The notes: generated by a model not told the origin, from the sequence alone. Numbered from the stretch's first letter, positions 1 to 8,340 are shown. The stretch is DNA of 19,235 nt from Bacillota bacterium (GCA_021800315.1 JAJYZD010000038.1:1-19235), one strand, 5' to 3'. Numbers and translations: made by a program.

Positions 1-1
1 G

Positions 2-160
2 GGAAAGACGTATAAAGGTTGGGTATGTGGGTTGCCTACAATAGATAGCAATATGGTAGGTGTAATGGATGCCAACGGTAAGCGGATAAGTCAATTTACC
101 CCGTCTAAAGTTCGTCTTCTGGCCCGTTCTGGGAATGTTCTTTCGCAACGACTGCAGTAG
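2..160 (+). CDS. C-terminal end of an IscB/RRXRR-type mobile-element protein (partial)
   Basis: An open frame enters from the left edge and stops with TAG at 158-160, leaving 52 residues. The residues contain YKGWVCGLP, then VGVMDANGKRISQF, then TPSKVRLLARSGNVL. This pattern of short beta strands ending in a basic S-K-V-x-L-L-x-R segment resembles the C-terminal domain of IscB-like (RRXRR/HNH) proteins carried by IS200/IS605-type elements. The RuvC, HNH and arginine-rich parts that would prove this lie outside the window. The stretch is visibly less GC-rich than the rest, and short palindromes follow the stop, both consistent with a mobile element. The family call is recognition from a short tail and could be wrong; that it is the end of a real reading frame is more secure. 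Confidence 0.45.
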   Translation, partial: GKTYKGWVCGLPTIDSNMVGVMDANGKRISQFTPSKVRLLARSGNVLSQRLQ

Positions 161-205
161 TCGAGTAGTTTTGCACGCCTCCTCCCCATGTCTGAAGCCA
201 GGGGA
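149..205. repeat. Two short palindromes behind the mobile-element-like tail
   Basis: CGACT at 149-153 pairs with AGTCG at 159-163 around a 5-nt loop and overlaps the stop codon of the preceding partial gene. A second hairpin pairs TCCCC at 183-187 with GGGGA at 201-205. Read on the minus strand, the second resembles the imperfect subterminal hairpins of IS200/IS605-type ends. It may be the element's right end, but I cannot fix an exact boundary. Confidence 0.35.
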
Positions 206-266
206 TTCCGGCGCGATTCCTTTGTTGGCCAAAGCAAAACCAATTGTGGAAAGAGTGGGATATAGC

Positions 267-614
267 TTGAAGAAAGTGTTTATCGTCGGATGCGGAGCTT
301 ACATGGACGCCGGTTACGGCTGTCCCGGGGAATGGCGCTGCCTGAAGGCGGCTGCCCTGGGGGAGGGCAACTTCGACGAACCGGTCCAGGTTATGGCACT
401 TGTGCGTTGCGAGTGTCCGGGCCGCACTATCGTTCCCAACATAGGCATGGCGGGCAAGGTGTCCGGGGTCAGGCCCGACGCGATTTACCTCAGCAAGTGC
501 CTGGCTGAAAGCAAACCGGGGTGCCCTTACGTTCCGTCGGCCGACCTGGCCGGGTTGATCGAAAGCGAGACCGGGATCCCCGTTGTTGTCGGTACCCACA
601 AATACAAGATATAG
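267..614 (+). CDS. CGGC domain-containing small cysteine-rich protein
   Basis: With the TTG start at 267 the product is 115 aa and matches the CGGC-domain family, whose function is unknown and which is presumed to bind metal. Cysteines lie at residues 9, 19, 25, 48, 50, 78 and 86, in the blocks IVGCGAYMDAGYGCPGEWRC, VRCECPGR and SKCLAESKPGCPY; the family ending VVVGTHKY is present. The frame stays open upstream to an ATG at 135, but that extension runs through the palindromic mobile-element end and has no family resemblance, so TTG is preferred even though its ribosome binding site is weak. The gene ends 19 bp before the cooS remnant and was probably once co-transcribed with the CODH/ACS genes. 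The inserted element may have removed its original promoter. It appears intact. Confidence 0.8.
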   Translation: MKKVFIVGCGAYMDAGYGCPGEWRCLKAAALGEGNFDEPVQVMALVRCECPGRTIVPNIGMAGKVSGVRPDAIYLSKCLAESKPGCPYVPSADLAGLIESETGIPVVVGTHKYKI

Positions 615-633
615 AAAAGGGGAAGTGTAGGAA

Positions 634-1260
634 ATGCCGGGATCTAGAGACCCGACCCACACCAGTCGTCCCTCGGCGGCGGCGCGGGTGGTCGAGCCCA
701 AGGTCGTCAAGCGGACCATCGACCCGGCGGCTCTGGAAATGCTTGATGTGGCTAAAGCAGCGGGAGTCACCACCTATTTCGACCGCTTCGCGGCCCAACA
801 GCCGCAGTGGCAGTTCGGTTGCAAGGGCATCTGCTGCCGCTTCCGCATGGTCGGCCCCCGCGCATCAAGGGGGAGGAGGGACCGGCTTCCAAGGGTGCCT
901 GCGGCATCCACGACTGGACCGTGGCCGCCCGTTCGACCGGCACGATGCTCCTGACCGGGGCGTCGGCCCACAGCGAGCACGGCCACCACATCACGGAGAC
1001 CATGCACAAGTTCGCCGAAGGTCACGCGCCCGACTACGAAATCAAGGATCCGGCCAAGCTGCACCGGACCTGTACCAGGCTTGGTATCGCCTGCGAGGGC
1101 AAGGATGACATCCAACTGGCCAAGGAACTGGCCGAGGCTGCCTTTGCCGACTTCAAGCGGCTGGACGGCGAAGGCTATTCCGCCTGGCTTTCGTCCTTTG
1201 CCACCAAAGGACGGATGGAGAAGTTCCTCGATTGCAACGTGATGCCCACCGGCATCTCCA
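634..1260 (+). pseudogene. cooS: cooS remnant: N-terminal third of Ni carbon monoxide dehydrogenase
   Basis: The frame from ATG 634 starts like anaerobic CO dehydrogenase catalytic subunits (RDPTHTSRPS, VTTYFDRFAAQQPQ). One base is missing at about 859-863, in the codons for the GPCR motif, and homology resumes in another frame from 864: IKGEEGPASKG, WTVAARSTGTMLLTGASAHS, then CNVMPTGIS. Several conserved cluster-ligand cysteines are also lost: QCQFG reads QWQFG, RFCM reads RFRM, and the GPC cysteine reads Arg/deleted. Only about 200 of the roughly 640 residues expected remain. At about 1255-1262 the sequence passes directly into acsB sequence, so the rest of cooS is deleted. The remnant cannot encode a working enzyme. 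The intact protein would interconvert CO and CO2 using the Ni-Fe-S C-cluster. Confidence 0.88.
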
Positions 1261-1755
1261 GCTCGGCATGGACTACATCGCCTACCCCCTGGGCGACTTA
1301 ACCCAGGTGGTGCACGCCGCCAACTACGCCCTGCGGGCGAGCATGATGTTCGGCGGCGTCAGGCCGGGCGAGCGGGAGGCGCAGCGCGATTAACAGCGCC
1401 GCCGCGTCCTGGCCTTCATCCTATACCTGGGCGGGCACGACCTGGTGAAAACGGCGGCCCGCGCCGGGGCCATCTTCACCGGCTTCGCGGTAATCACCGG
1501 CCAGCCGCTGCCGGTTGAGCGCCAGATCAAGGACTGGTTCGTCTCCGGGCCGGACTAGGACAAGATCGTGCAGACGGCCCTCGAGGTCTGCGGATCAAGA
1601 TCACGGCCATCGACATCGACGCCCCATCACCATCGGTCCGGCCTTCGAGGGCGAGTCCATCCGCCAGAAGGACATGCAACTGGAGTTCGGCGGCCGGAAG
1701 AGTCCGGCTTTCGAGTTGGTACGCCCGGTGAGCGCGGACGGGATTGAGGATGTAT
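1261..1755 (+). pseudogene. acsB: acsB remnant: internal piece of acetyl-CoA synthase subunit
   Basis: Right after the cooS piece, frame 2 reads LGMDYIAYPLGDLTQ, VVHAANYALRASMMFGGV and REAQRD, which is acetyl-CoA synthase (CODH/ACS alpha subunit) sequence. A TAA stop at 1391 and a TAG stop at about 1556 both replace conserved tyrosine codons. The homology continues through FILYLGGHDLVKTAA and QIKDWFVSGPD. Single-base losses at about 1592 and about 1626 shift the frame, after which GPAFEGESIRQKDM and KSPAFELVRPVS follow. Similarity ends near 1750. I estimate this covers about residues 200-330 of a roughly 730-residue protein, so the C-terminal domain holding the nickel A-cluster is absent. It is a relic of the Wood-Ljungdahl pathway's acetyl-CoA-forming step. 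Confidence 0.88.
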
Positions 1756-1833
1756 CGGCCGGCGCGGCGGGGAAAAGGACGGCGGGCGGCCGGCCGCAAA
1801 TTCAACCAAATGGGTTTTCGAGGAGGGGAACGT

Positions 1834-2394
1834 ATGGCCAAAGATGCCGTTATTGTCGTGGATATGCTCAAGGACAACGTAAACACCGCATTGCACACCG
1901 GAATCAGCGGTGAGGCGCAGAAGATCATCCCGGGTCTGCAGCGGCTTTTGGCGGAGGCCCGCGCCAAGAGTCTTCTTGTCGTGTACGCTAACGACAGCTT
2001 TTACGCCACCGACATAATTTTCCGCGGCAAGATGAAGCCGCACGCCCTGCGGGGGACCTCCGGTGTGCAGGTCATCGGCGAACTGGAACCGGAAACCGGG
2101 GATATTATTCTGGAAAAGAGACGGATGAGCGCCTTTTTTAAGACCGATCTCGATATAACGCTTAGGGACAACGGTGTGGAGAGGGTAGCCGTAGCCGGCA
2201 TCACCACTCCGTTTTGCGTTCTGCTGACGGCCATGGACGCCTTTTGCAACGGCTTCAAGACCGTAATCATCGAGGACTGCTGTACGGCCTACCAGCCGGA
2301 CGATCACCAAAACTGCCTCAATCTCTACCGGAAGGGACTGTTCGGCGACTACTTCCGGATTGTTACGGCGGAGGAATACCTGAGCTGGGTCTGA
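1834..2394 (+). CDS. Isochorismatase-family cysteine hydrolase
   Basis: The 186-aa product has the alpha/beta fold and Asp-Lys-Cys triad of the isochorismatase-like hydrolases: Asp10 in VIVVDMLKD, Lys95 in ILEKRRMSAF, and Cys128 in the GITTPFCVLLTAMDA block. Members hydrolyse isochorismate, nicotinamide or other amides; the substrate cannot be told from sequence. ATG 1834 is preceded by AGGAGGGG at a good distance, although the frame is open further upstream through acsB debris. The gene is intact and is followed by a GC-rich hairpin. It directly follows the CODH/ACS relic, which suggests it is independently transcribed or was joined to a new leader by the deletions. Confidence 0.88.
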   Translation: MAKDAVIVVDMLKDNVNTALHTGISGEAQKIIPGLQRLLAEARAKSLLVVYANDSFYATDIIFRGKMKPHALRGTSGVQVIGELEPETGDIILEKRRMSAFFKTDLDITLRDNGVERVAVAGITTPFCVLLTAMDAFCNGFKTVIIEDCCTAYQPDDHQNCLNLYRKGLFGDYFRIVTAEEYLSWV

Positions 2395-2413
2395 CCCCGG
2401 GTGGAACCAGTCT

Positions 2414-2445
2414 CCGGGCGGGAGGGGGTTTTCGGCCCCGCCCGG
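2414..2445 (+). terminator. Probable terminator after the isochorismatase-family gene
   Basis: CCGGGCGGG (2414-2422) pairs perfectly with CCCGCCCGG (2437-2445) around a short loop containing TTTT. It begins 20 bp after the stop codon of the upstream gene. There is no long T-tract behind it, only TTATTT some 10 bp later, so the terminator call is moderate. Confidence 0.5.
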
Positions 2446-2555
2446 ACCGGCACCTTATTTGTCCCGTTACCTGCGTGGATGCCGCGCCGGCATACCTGCT
2501 TTAGTAGGCGGTGGTTAAGTCTTGACCGCATTTGACCATGATCTGCTTTGGATAG

Positions 2556-2585
2556 GGAGGGGAGGCGTTGTCAGCGCCCCCCTCC
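2556..2585. terminator. GC-rich hairpin at the end of the hdr operon
   Basis: GGAGGGGAGGCG (2556-2567) pairs with CGCCCCCCTCC (2575-2585), with one bulged A. It lies about 20 bp beyond the minus-strand stop of the hdrD-like gene, between two convergent transcription units, where a terminator is expected. No clear T-run follows on either strand. Confidence 0.45.
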
Positions 2586-2606
2586 GATACGATCCCGGGT
2601 TCCCCG

Positions 2607-3836
2607 TCAGTTCGCCCGTTCCGGCCACACCAGGCACTGCTCCAGGAGGTGCGAAATGTGGACCACCTTTACGCCCAGTTGGTAGTATTTGTTGATGTCG
2701 TTTAACTGGTCGAAGCAGTTGTGGCAGGGGACGGCCACGATCGTGGACCCGGTGGCCCTGATCTGGTCGGCTTTGAGCCGGCCCCGGACCAGGCGCTCGT
2801 TGGTGTACTCCGGCATGCCCAGGGTACCCCCGCCGCCACCGCAGCAGATGTTGTACTTACCGTGCGGTTCCATCTCCCGGAAGTCCTGGCAGACCAGGTT
2901 CAGGAGGAAGCGCTGCGGCCCCGTGATGGAGAGCTTGCGGGTCACGTTGCAGGGGTCGTGCAGGGTCACCGGCTCGGTAATGCCCTTACGGAAGCGCAAC
3001 CGGCCGGCCCGGATCCACTCCTCGTACAGCGAAAGGACGCTCTTGACCACGTAGGGCAGCGGATCCGATACGTACCATTTGGCCATCTCCATCTGGCAGA
3101 ACATGGCGTGGCCGCACTCGGTCACCACCATGGTGGGTGTGCCCAGGCGGAGGATCTCTTCGGCCAGACGGCGCTCGTGCAGGCCGGCCTGGTCGTCCCG
3201 CCCGTTGAAGAGGGCCCAGTTGGTGGCGTCCCAGGCCTTCAAGGCGTAGGTGTAATCGGCCCCGGCGGCGTGGAAGAGCTTGCCGGTAATGCGCAGTTCC
3301 TGCGGATAGTACTTGACCTCCCGGGGATCGATGACGTAGGCGAAATCGGTTCCGTGCCGGTCGATCGGGAACTCCACGGTGGGGTCGCCCAGTTCGTCCC
3401 GCAGTTCCCCCTCCATCCATTTGACCGTATCCACGTAGTCTTCCCCGGTTACACCCATCTGGTTCCCGGTTCTCTCCATGGTGTCGCAGATGCCCTGGAG
3501 AAAGGAGGGACATTTTTCATTGGCGAAATGGCCCCGGACGGTCCGGACCAGGGTGTAGAGGGGGACGTCCATCGGGCAGTCGACGGTGCAGCGGGCGCAC
3601 ATGGTGCAGTACCAGAGCATCGGATCGTTTATGAGATCCTCTTTCAGGCCCAGGAGCGCCTTGCGCATGAATTTCCGGGGGTCCAGCCCGATGACGTCCG
3701 AATAGACGCAGCCGCCGGTGCACATGCCGCAGGACAGGCAGTTCCACATTTTGTCCCTGGCTGCCGGCGAGGGTATGGCCTCGTTGATCTCCCGGGCAAA
3801 GGTGCGGTCCAATTGCGACGACCTGACCTCTTCCAA
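2607..3836 (-). CDS. HdrD-like iron-sulfur protein (HdrC and HdrB parts in one chain)
   Basis: The 409-aa product joins an N-terminal ferredoxin-type dicluster domain, as in HdrC, to a C-terminal cysteine-rich domain, as in HdrB. Two CxxCxxCxxxC motifs lie at Cys33/36/39/43 and Cys77/80/83/87 and should hold two [4Fe-4S] clusters. Cys296, Cys331-Cys332 and Cys371/374 form a CCG motif, which in the family binds a noncubane Fe-S cluster at the disulfide-reducing site. The first of the two usual CCG motifs is not recognisable; only Cys241 and Cys247 remain there. No membrane segment is seen, so it is probably cytoplasmic. TTG 3836 follows GGGAGGT at normal spacing and lies 23 bp after hdrA. It is the likely electron acceptor arm of the hydrogenase/HdrA complex. 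The disulfide or other final substrate is unknown. Confidence 0.85.
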   Translation of the reverse strand: MEEVRSSQLDRTFAREINEAIPSPAARDKMWNCLSCGMCTGGCVYSDVIGLDPRKFMRKALLGLKEDLINDPMLWYCTMCARCTVDCPMDVPLYTLVRTVRGHFANEKCPSFLQGICDTMERTGNQMGVTGEDYVDTVKWMEGELRDELGDPTVEFPIDRHGTDFAYVIDPREVKYYPQELRITGKLFHAAGADYTYALKAWDATNWALFNGRDDQAGLHERRLAEEILRLGTPTMVVTECGHAMFCQMEMAKWYVSDPLPYVVKSVLSLYEEWIRAGRLRFRKGITEPVTLHDPCNVTRKLSITGPQRFLLNLVCQDFREMEPHGKYNICCGGGGGTLGMPEYTNERLVRGRLKADQIRATGSTIVAVPCHNCFDQLNDINKYYQLGVKVVHISHLLEQCLVWPERAN

Positions 3837-3859
3837 GACGGTTACCTCCCTTCTCTACC

Positions 3860-6800
3860 TTACTGGCCGGCGGCTTGGCCGAAGAGGATGGCTTCTATTT
3901 CGGCGATGATCACCTCGTCGCCGAAATTGCTGATCCGGCAGGCACCGGAGGGGCAGGCCGTTGCGCATACGCCGCAGCCCTTGCAGAGAAACTCGTTGAT
4001 GGCGGCGATCCGTTTTTCCTCGTCGAAGGAGATGGCGCCGAAGGCACAGAGTCCCAGGCAGACCTTGCAACCGGAGCAGACTTGCGGGTCGATGCTCGCG
4101 GTGACGCCGCCGGCCGAAATGGAGTCCCTGACCAGGACTTCCACCGCCCTTCCTGCCGCGGCCTTGGCCTGCATGATGCTTTCGTCCAGGTACTTGGGTC
4201 CGTGGGCCGTGCCGCAGACGAAAACGCCGTCGTTGCTGAAGTCCACCGGCCGCAGCTTCAAGTGGGCTTCCAGGAAGAAGCCGTCCTGGTTCCGGGATAC
4301 CTTGAAGCGGCGGGCCAGCCGGCCGGCGTCAAGGGGTGGGCGCATGGCGGCGGCCAGCACCACCCGGTCCGCCTCCAGGACCAGGGGGATATTTAAGAAA
4401 GGCTCCCGGATCCTGACCTCCAGGCCGGACCTTCCCTTGGTGACCCGGGGTTTGTCCTCGGGTTCAAAGGGAATGAAGACCACTCCGGCGTTCCGGGCCC
4501 GGCGGTAGTACTCCTCGTTGAAGCCGTAGGTGCGGACGTCCCGGTAGAGAACGTAGACGTCCCGGGTCTGGTCGAGTTCCTTCAAACGCAGGGCGTTCTT
4601 GACCGTCTCCCCGCAACAGACCCGGCTGCAGTACATGTGCTCTTCTTCCCGGGAGCCCACGCACTGAATGAAGACGACCGTCTTCGCTTCGGTAAGCGGG
4701 TAGCCCGCGGTCAGGGCCTCTTCCAGTTCCAGTCCGGTCATGACCCCCGGATCCACGCCGTAGAGGTACTCTTCCGGGCGATATTCCACCGCTCCCACGG
4801 CCAGGACGGTGACGCCGTGGCGAACGGTCGCCACGGCGCCGGCGGCCGTCCGGACCCGGCTGGCGAAGTTGCCGACGAAACCCTCCGTTGCTTCGACGTT
4901 CGCCTCCTTCAGCACCGTGACCAGGGGGTTGGTTTCCACCTTTCGTACCAGGTCCTCCAAATACCGCCGGACGTCCAGGCCGCCCAGGGTCCGGCCGATG
5001 CGGCGCGCCACGCCGCCCAGAGCGCTTTCCTTTTCCACCAGGAGAACCGGGAAGCCGGCCCCCGCTATATTCAGGGCGACGGTAAGCCCGGCCACGCCTC
5101 CGCCCACCACCAGGGCCTGCTTTTCCACCGGGCCGGCCACGGGGTTCAGGGGCTGGAGGAGATGGGAACGGGCTACGGCGGTGGCCACCAGGTCCTTGGC
5201 CTTTTCCGTGGCCCCGGCCCGGTCCTTCATATGGACCCAGGAACACTGTTCGCGGATGTTGGCCATTTCGAACAGATAGGGATTCAAGCCCGCTTCCCGG
5301 AGGGTTTCCTGGAAGGTGGCCTCGTGGGTCCGCGGGCTGCAGGAAGCCACCACCACGCGGTTTAAGTCATGCTCGTCGACCAGTTCCCGGATGCGGCTCT
5401 GCGCGTCCTGGGAACAGGTGAAGAGGAACTCTCCGGCATGCGCCACGCCGGGCAGGGTCCCGGCCCACTCCCGTACGGCCGGTACGTCCACCACGCCGGC
5501 GATGTTAACCCCGCAACGGCAGACGAATACGCCGATCCGTGGTTCGTGTCCGGCCACGGTCCGTTCGGGCGGGTACTCGCGCCGCCGGACCGATCGGCCG
5601 CGGGCTTCGACCAGGGACAGGGCGGCGTCGTTGGCCGCCGCCTGCGCCCCGGTGACCGCGCCCGGAATGTCCACCGGCCCCAGGACGGCGCCGCAGGCGA
5701 AAACGCCGGGCCGGCTGGTGGCGACGGGATCGAGGGGATCGGCGTCCAGGAAACCGAAGCTGTTGAGGCCGACGCCCAGGCGGCCGGTCAACTCGGGGAG
5801 ACGCTGGGGCGGCTTCAGACCGACGGACAGGACGACCAGGTCGAAGGTTTCTGACCTGGTTCCTTCCGCGGTCGCGTAGCGGATTTGGAGGTCGCCGCCC
5901 GGGAGTTGGTCCACACCGTAGATCCGGGAACGCACCAGGCGGACGCCGTAGGTGTCACGGGCCCGTTCCAGGTACCGTTCCCATTCCTTGCCGTACATAC
6001 GCAGGTCCAGGTAGAAGATGGTCGATTCCAGGGGGTAGGGGGTGTGTTCGACGGCCACCACCGCCTCCTTGACGGCGTGGGCGCAGCAAACGGCCGAACA
6101 GTAGCCGCCTGCCGAAACATCCCGCGAGCCGACGCACTGGATGAAGGCGACGCGGCGCGGTACGGCGCCGTCGGAGGGACGGACCAGGTGGCCGGCGTTG
6201 GGGCCGGAAGCGGCGATGAGTCGCTCGAACTGCAGGCTGGTGACTACGTCGGGGTATTGGCCCCAGCCGAAGTGCTGCCGGTCGCCCGGCACAAAGGGCT
6301 CGAAGCCGGCGCTGACCACCACGGCTCCCACAGCCAGTTCCACTTCCTCGTCGGCATCGGCGTGGCGGATGGCTTCGGCCCGGCACTCGGCCACGCAGGC
6401 CAGGCATTCGGCGCAACCGGAGCAGGAAAGGCAGCGCTTGGCCTCTCCCACGGCCGCCTGGAAATCATAAGGGCCGGTCACCTCGCTGAAGTCCGCGCGG
6501 CGGGAGAAGGTAGCCTGGGTGGGCGGTTCGGCCGCCTCCTCGCGGGGGACCCGGTCCATATCGGGCCGGGGCGGGGTGATCAAGGCGGGATCTACGGCGA
6601 TGACGCGGCCCTCGGCCAGGTCCCGGCCGCTTAAGTAGCGGTCGATGCTTTCGGCCGCCCGGAGGCCGCCGGCACAAGCCTCAACCACGGTCCCGGCTCC
6701 CGTTACCACGTCGCCGCCGGCGAAAACGCCCGGAATACAGGTGGCCAGGGTAACCGGATCCACGATCAGGCGCCCTTGCGGTCCGGTCAACTCCTTGTTC

Positions 6801-8299
6801 CCACCGGTAAAGCCCGTGTCGGCCCTCTGGCCGATGGCGGCGATGATGGTGTCAAAAGCCGTCCCGCTTTCCGTGCCCTCGATGTAGGAGGGGTTAAAGC
6901 GCTTGTTTTCATCGAAGACGGACTTTACGGCTATGGTCACCAGGCCCCGTACGGTGCCCTCTTCACCATTGATCGACCGGACCCCGCGACCGTGGTGAAA
7001 TATGACACCCTCGTACCGGGCCCCCTCCACTTCGTCCGGGGCAGCCGGGAGTTCGTCCTCCTTTTCCAGGGAGTATAGGTGTACTTCCAGGGCCCCCAGC
7101 CGGAGCGCCGTGCGGGCGCAGTCCATGGCCGTGTTGCCGCCGCCGATGACGGCCACCCGGCCGTTAAGCGGAACCTGCTCCCCGAGAGCCACCCGGCGGA
7201 GGAAGTCCACTCCCTGCAGCACCTGCGGACAGTCCTCGCCGGGCAGGCCCAGGCGCACGCCCGTGTGGGCGCCCATGGCCAGGAACACCGCGTCGTAGTC
7301 GCGGGTGAGGTCCGCCAGTTCCATGTCCCGGCCCAGCCGGTGCCCCGGCTTGATTTCCACGCCCAGCCGCTCCAGCAGGCCGATCTCCAGGTCAACCCAT
7401 TTCTTGGGCAGCCGGTATTCCGGTATGCCCACCCGCAGCATGCCGCCGGCCACCGGCAGGGCTTCGAAAACCGTGACGCCGAAGCCGGCGAGGACCAGCC
7501 TGTAGGCGGCGGTAAGTCCCGCCGGGCCGGACCCCACGACGGCCACCTTTTTCCCCCGCGCCTCACCCGGCGTGGGCAGGGGCAGGGAGGCGGGGTCGGT
7601 ATAGGCCGCGTCGGCGGCCGCTCTTTTCAGGTACATGATGTTGACCGGCTGGTCCACCTGCCCCCGGTAGCAGGCCGTCTGGCAGGGATGGACGCAGACC
7701 CGGCCGCACGCGGCCGGAAAAGGAAGGTCCCGGTAGATCAGTTCCCAGGCCGCGGTGAAATCGCCCTTGGAGATCAGCTGGACGTAACCCTGGGCGTTGA
7801 CCCCGGCCGGACAGGCCGCCCGGCAGGGGGAGAGCCCGCTCTTATCCACCGCGTAGGCTCCGGGCGCGGCCTGGGGATAGAGCTTGTAGATGGCACGCCG
7901 CGCGCTCAAACCGCCGTCGAATTCGTTGATCCGCTCCACCGGGCAGACATTGACGCAGTCCCCGCAGGAGGTGCACTTGTCCGGGTCGACGTAGCGGGCG
8001 CGCTTTTTCAGGCGCACCTTGAAGTTGCCGGGGCCGCCGGCCAGTTCCTCCACTTCCGCCCCGGTGATCAGGTCTATGTTCGGGTGGCGGCCGGCCTCCA
8101 CCAGTTTGGGCGAAATGATGCACATCGCGCAGTCGTCGGTGGGAAACGTCTTGTCCAACTGGGCCATAGCGCCGCCGATGGCCGTTTTCTCCTCCACGAG
8201 GTAAACATGGTAGCCGGTTTCGGCCAGATCGTAGGCGGCCTGTAGGCCGGCCACGCCGCCGCCTATCACCATGACCGCTCCGACCTTTTCCGCGAGCAT
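3860..8299 (-). CDS. hdrA: Giant HdrA fusion: two HdrA modules plus a GltD/NfnB-like flavin module
   Basis: This chain of about 1479 aa should be the flavin-based electron-bifurcating hub. From the ATG at 8299: FAD-binding GGGVAG at 13-18; ferredoxin cysteines 109/112/115/119; a GltD-like module at about 155-560 with Cys159/163/198/202/206/210, dinucleotide motifs GSGPAG (256-261) and GGGNTA (386-391) and GVFAGGD (524-530); a cysteine cluster at 623-639; and the rest of HdrA module 1 with CVGSRD...YCSAVCC (722-739). Next come a thioredoxin-like HdrA N-domain with VCRCGVN (926-932), a second FAD motif (1066-1071), a second CVGSRE...YCSRVCC (1213-1229), and two [4Fe-4S] ferredoxin motifs (1408-1418 and 1439-1449). 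A TTG two codons upstream abuts GGAGGG, so the ATG is the better start. The GltD module suggests NAD(P)H as an extra electron partner; that is inference. Confidence 0.9.
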   Translation of the reverse strand: MLAEKVGAVMVIGGGVAGLQAAYDLAETGYHVYLVEEKTAIGGAMAQLDKTFPTDDCAMCIISPKLVEAGRHPNIDLITGAEVEELAGGPGNFKVRLKKRARYVDPDKCTSCGDCVNVCPVERINEFDGGLSARRAIYKLYPQAAPGAYAVDKSGLSPCRAACPAGVNAQGYVQLISKGDFTAAWELIYRDLPFPAACGRVCVHPCQTACYRGQVDQPVNIMYLKRAAADAAYTDPASLPLPTPGEARGKKVAVVGSGPAGLTAAYRLVLAGFGVTVFEALPVAGGMLRVGIPEYRLPKKWVDLEIGLLERLGVEIKPGHRLGRDMELADLTRDYDAVFLAMGAHTGVRLGLPGEDCPQVLQGVDFLRRVALGEQVPLNGRVAVIGGGNTAMDCARTALRLGALEVHLYSLEKEDELPAAPDEVEGARYEGVIFHHGRGVRSINGEEGTVRGLVTIAVKSVFDENKRFNPSYIEGTESGTAFDTIIAAIGQRADTGFTGGNKELTGPQGRLIVDPVTLATCIPGVFAGGDVVTGAGTVVEACAGGLRAAESIDRYLSGRDLAEGRVIAVDPALITPPRPDMDRVPREEAAEPPTQATFSRRADFSEVTGPYDFQAAVGEAKRCLSCSGCAECLACVAECRAEAIRHADADEEVELAVGAVVVSAGFEPFVPGDRQHFGWGQYPDVVTSLQFERLIAASGPNAGHLVRPSDGAVPRRVAFIQCVGSRDVSAGGYCSAVCCAHAVKEAVVAVEHTPYPLESTIFYLDLRMYGKEWERYLERARDTYGVRLVRSRIYGVDQLPGGDLQIRYATAEGTRSETFDLVVLSVGLKPPQRLPELTGRLGVGLNSFGFLDADPLDPVATSRPGVFACGAVLGPVDIPGAVTGAQAAANDAALSLVEARGRSVRRREYPPERTVAGHEPRIGVFVCRCGVNIAGVVDVPAVREWAGTLPGVAHAGEFLFTCSQDAQSRIRELVDEHDLNRVVVASCSPRTHEATFQETLREAGLNPYLFEMANIREQCSWVHMKDRAGATEKAKDLVATAVARSHLLQPLNPVAGPVEKQALVVGGGVAGLTVALNIAGAGFPVLLVEKESALGGVARRIGRTLGGLDVRRYLEDLVRKVETNPLVTVLKEANVEATEGFVGNFASRVRTAAGAVATVRHGVTVLAVGAVEYRPEEYLYGVDPGVMTGLELEEALTAGYPLTEAKTVVFIQCVGSREEEHMYCSRVCCGETVKNALRLKELDQTRDVYVLYRDVRTYGFNEEYYRRARNAGVVFIPFEPEDKPRVTKGRSGLEVRIREPFLNIPLVLEADRVVLAAAMRPPLDAGRLARRFKVSRNQDGFFLEAHLKLRPVDFSNDGVFVCGTAHGPKYLDESIMQAKAAAGRAVEVLVRDSISAGGVTASIDPQVCSGCKVCLGLCAFGAISFDEEKRIAAINEFLCKGCGVCATACPSGACRISNFGDEVIIAEIEAILFGQAAGQ

Positions 8300-8340
8300 G
8301 AACAACCCTCCAATACTTCCGTAGATGGGTTATACCGTTT

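Noticed and set aside
135..266. N-terminal extension of the CGGC protein to ATG 135
   Set aside because: The added 44 residues pass through the palindromic mobile-element end and do not belong to the CGGC family; TTG 267 gives the normal family start.
2721..4508. Long plus-strand open frame (about 595 codons) opposite the hdr genes
   Set aside because: It is antisense to two well-supported genes. High GC content keeps opposite frames open, and the translation has no family resemblance. The same applies to 7079-8245 and 8416-9147 on the plus strand and 14955-16190 and 16160-17320 on the minus strand.
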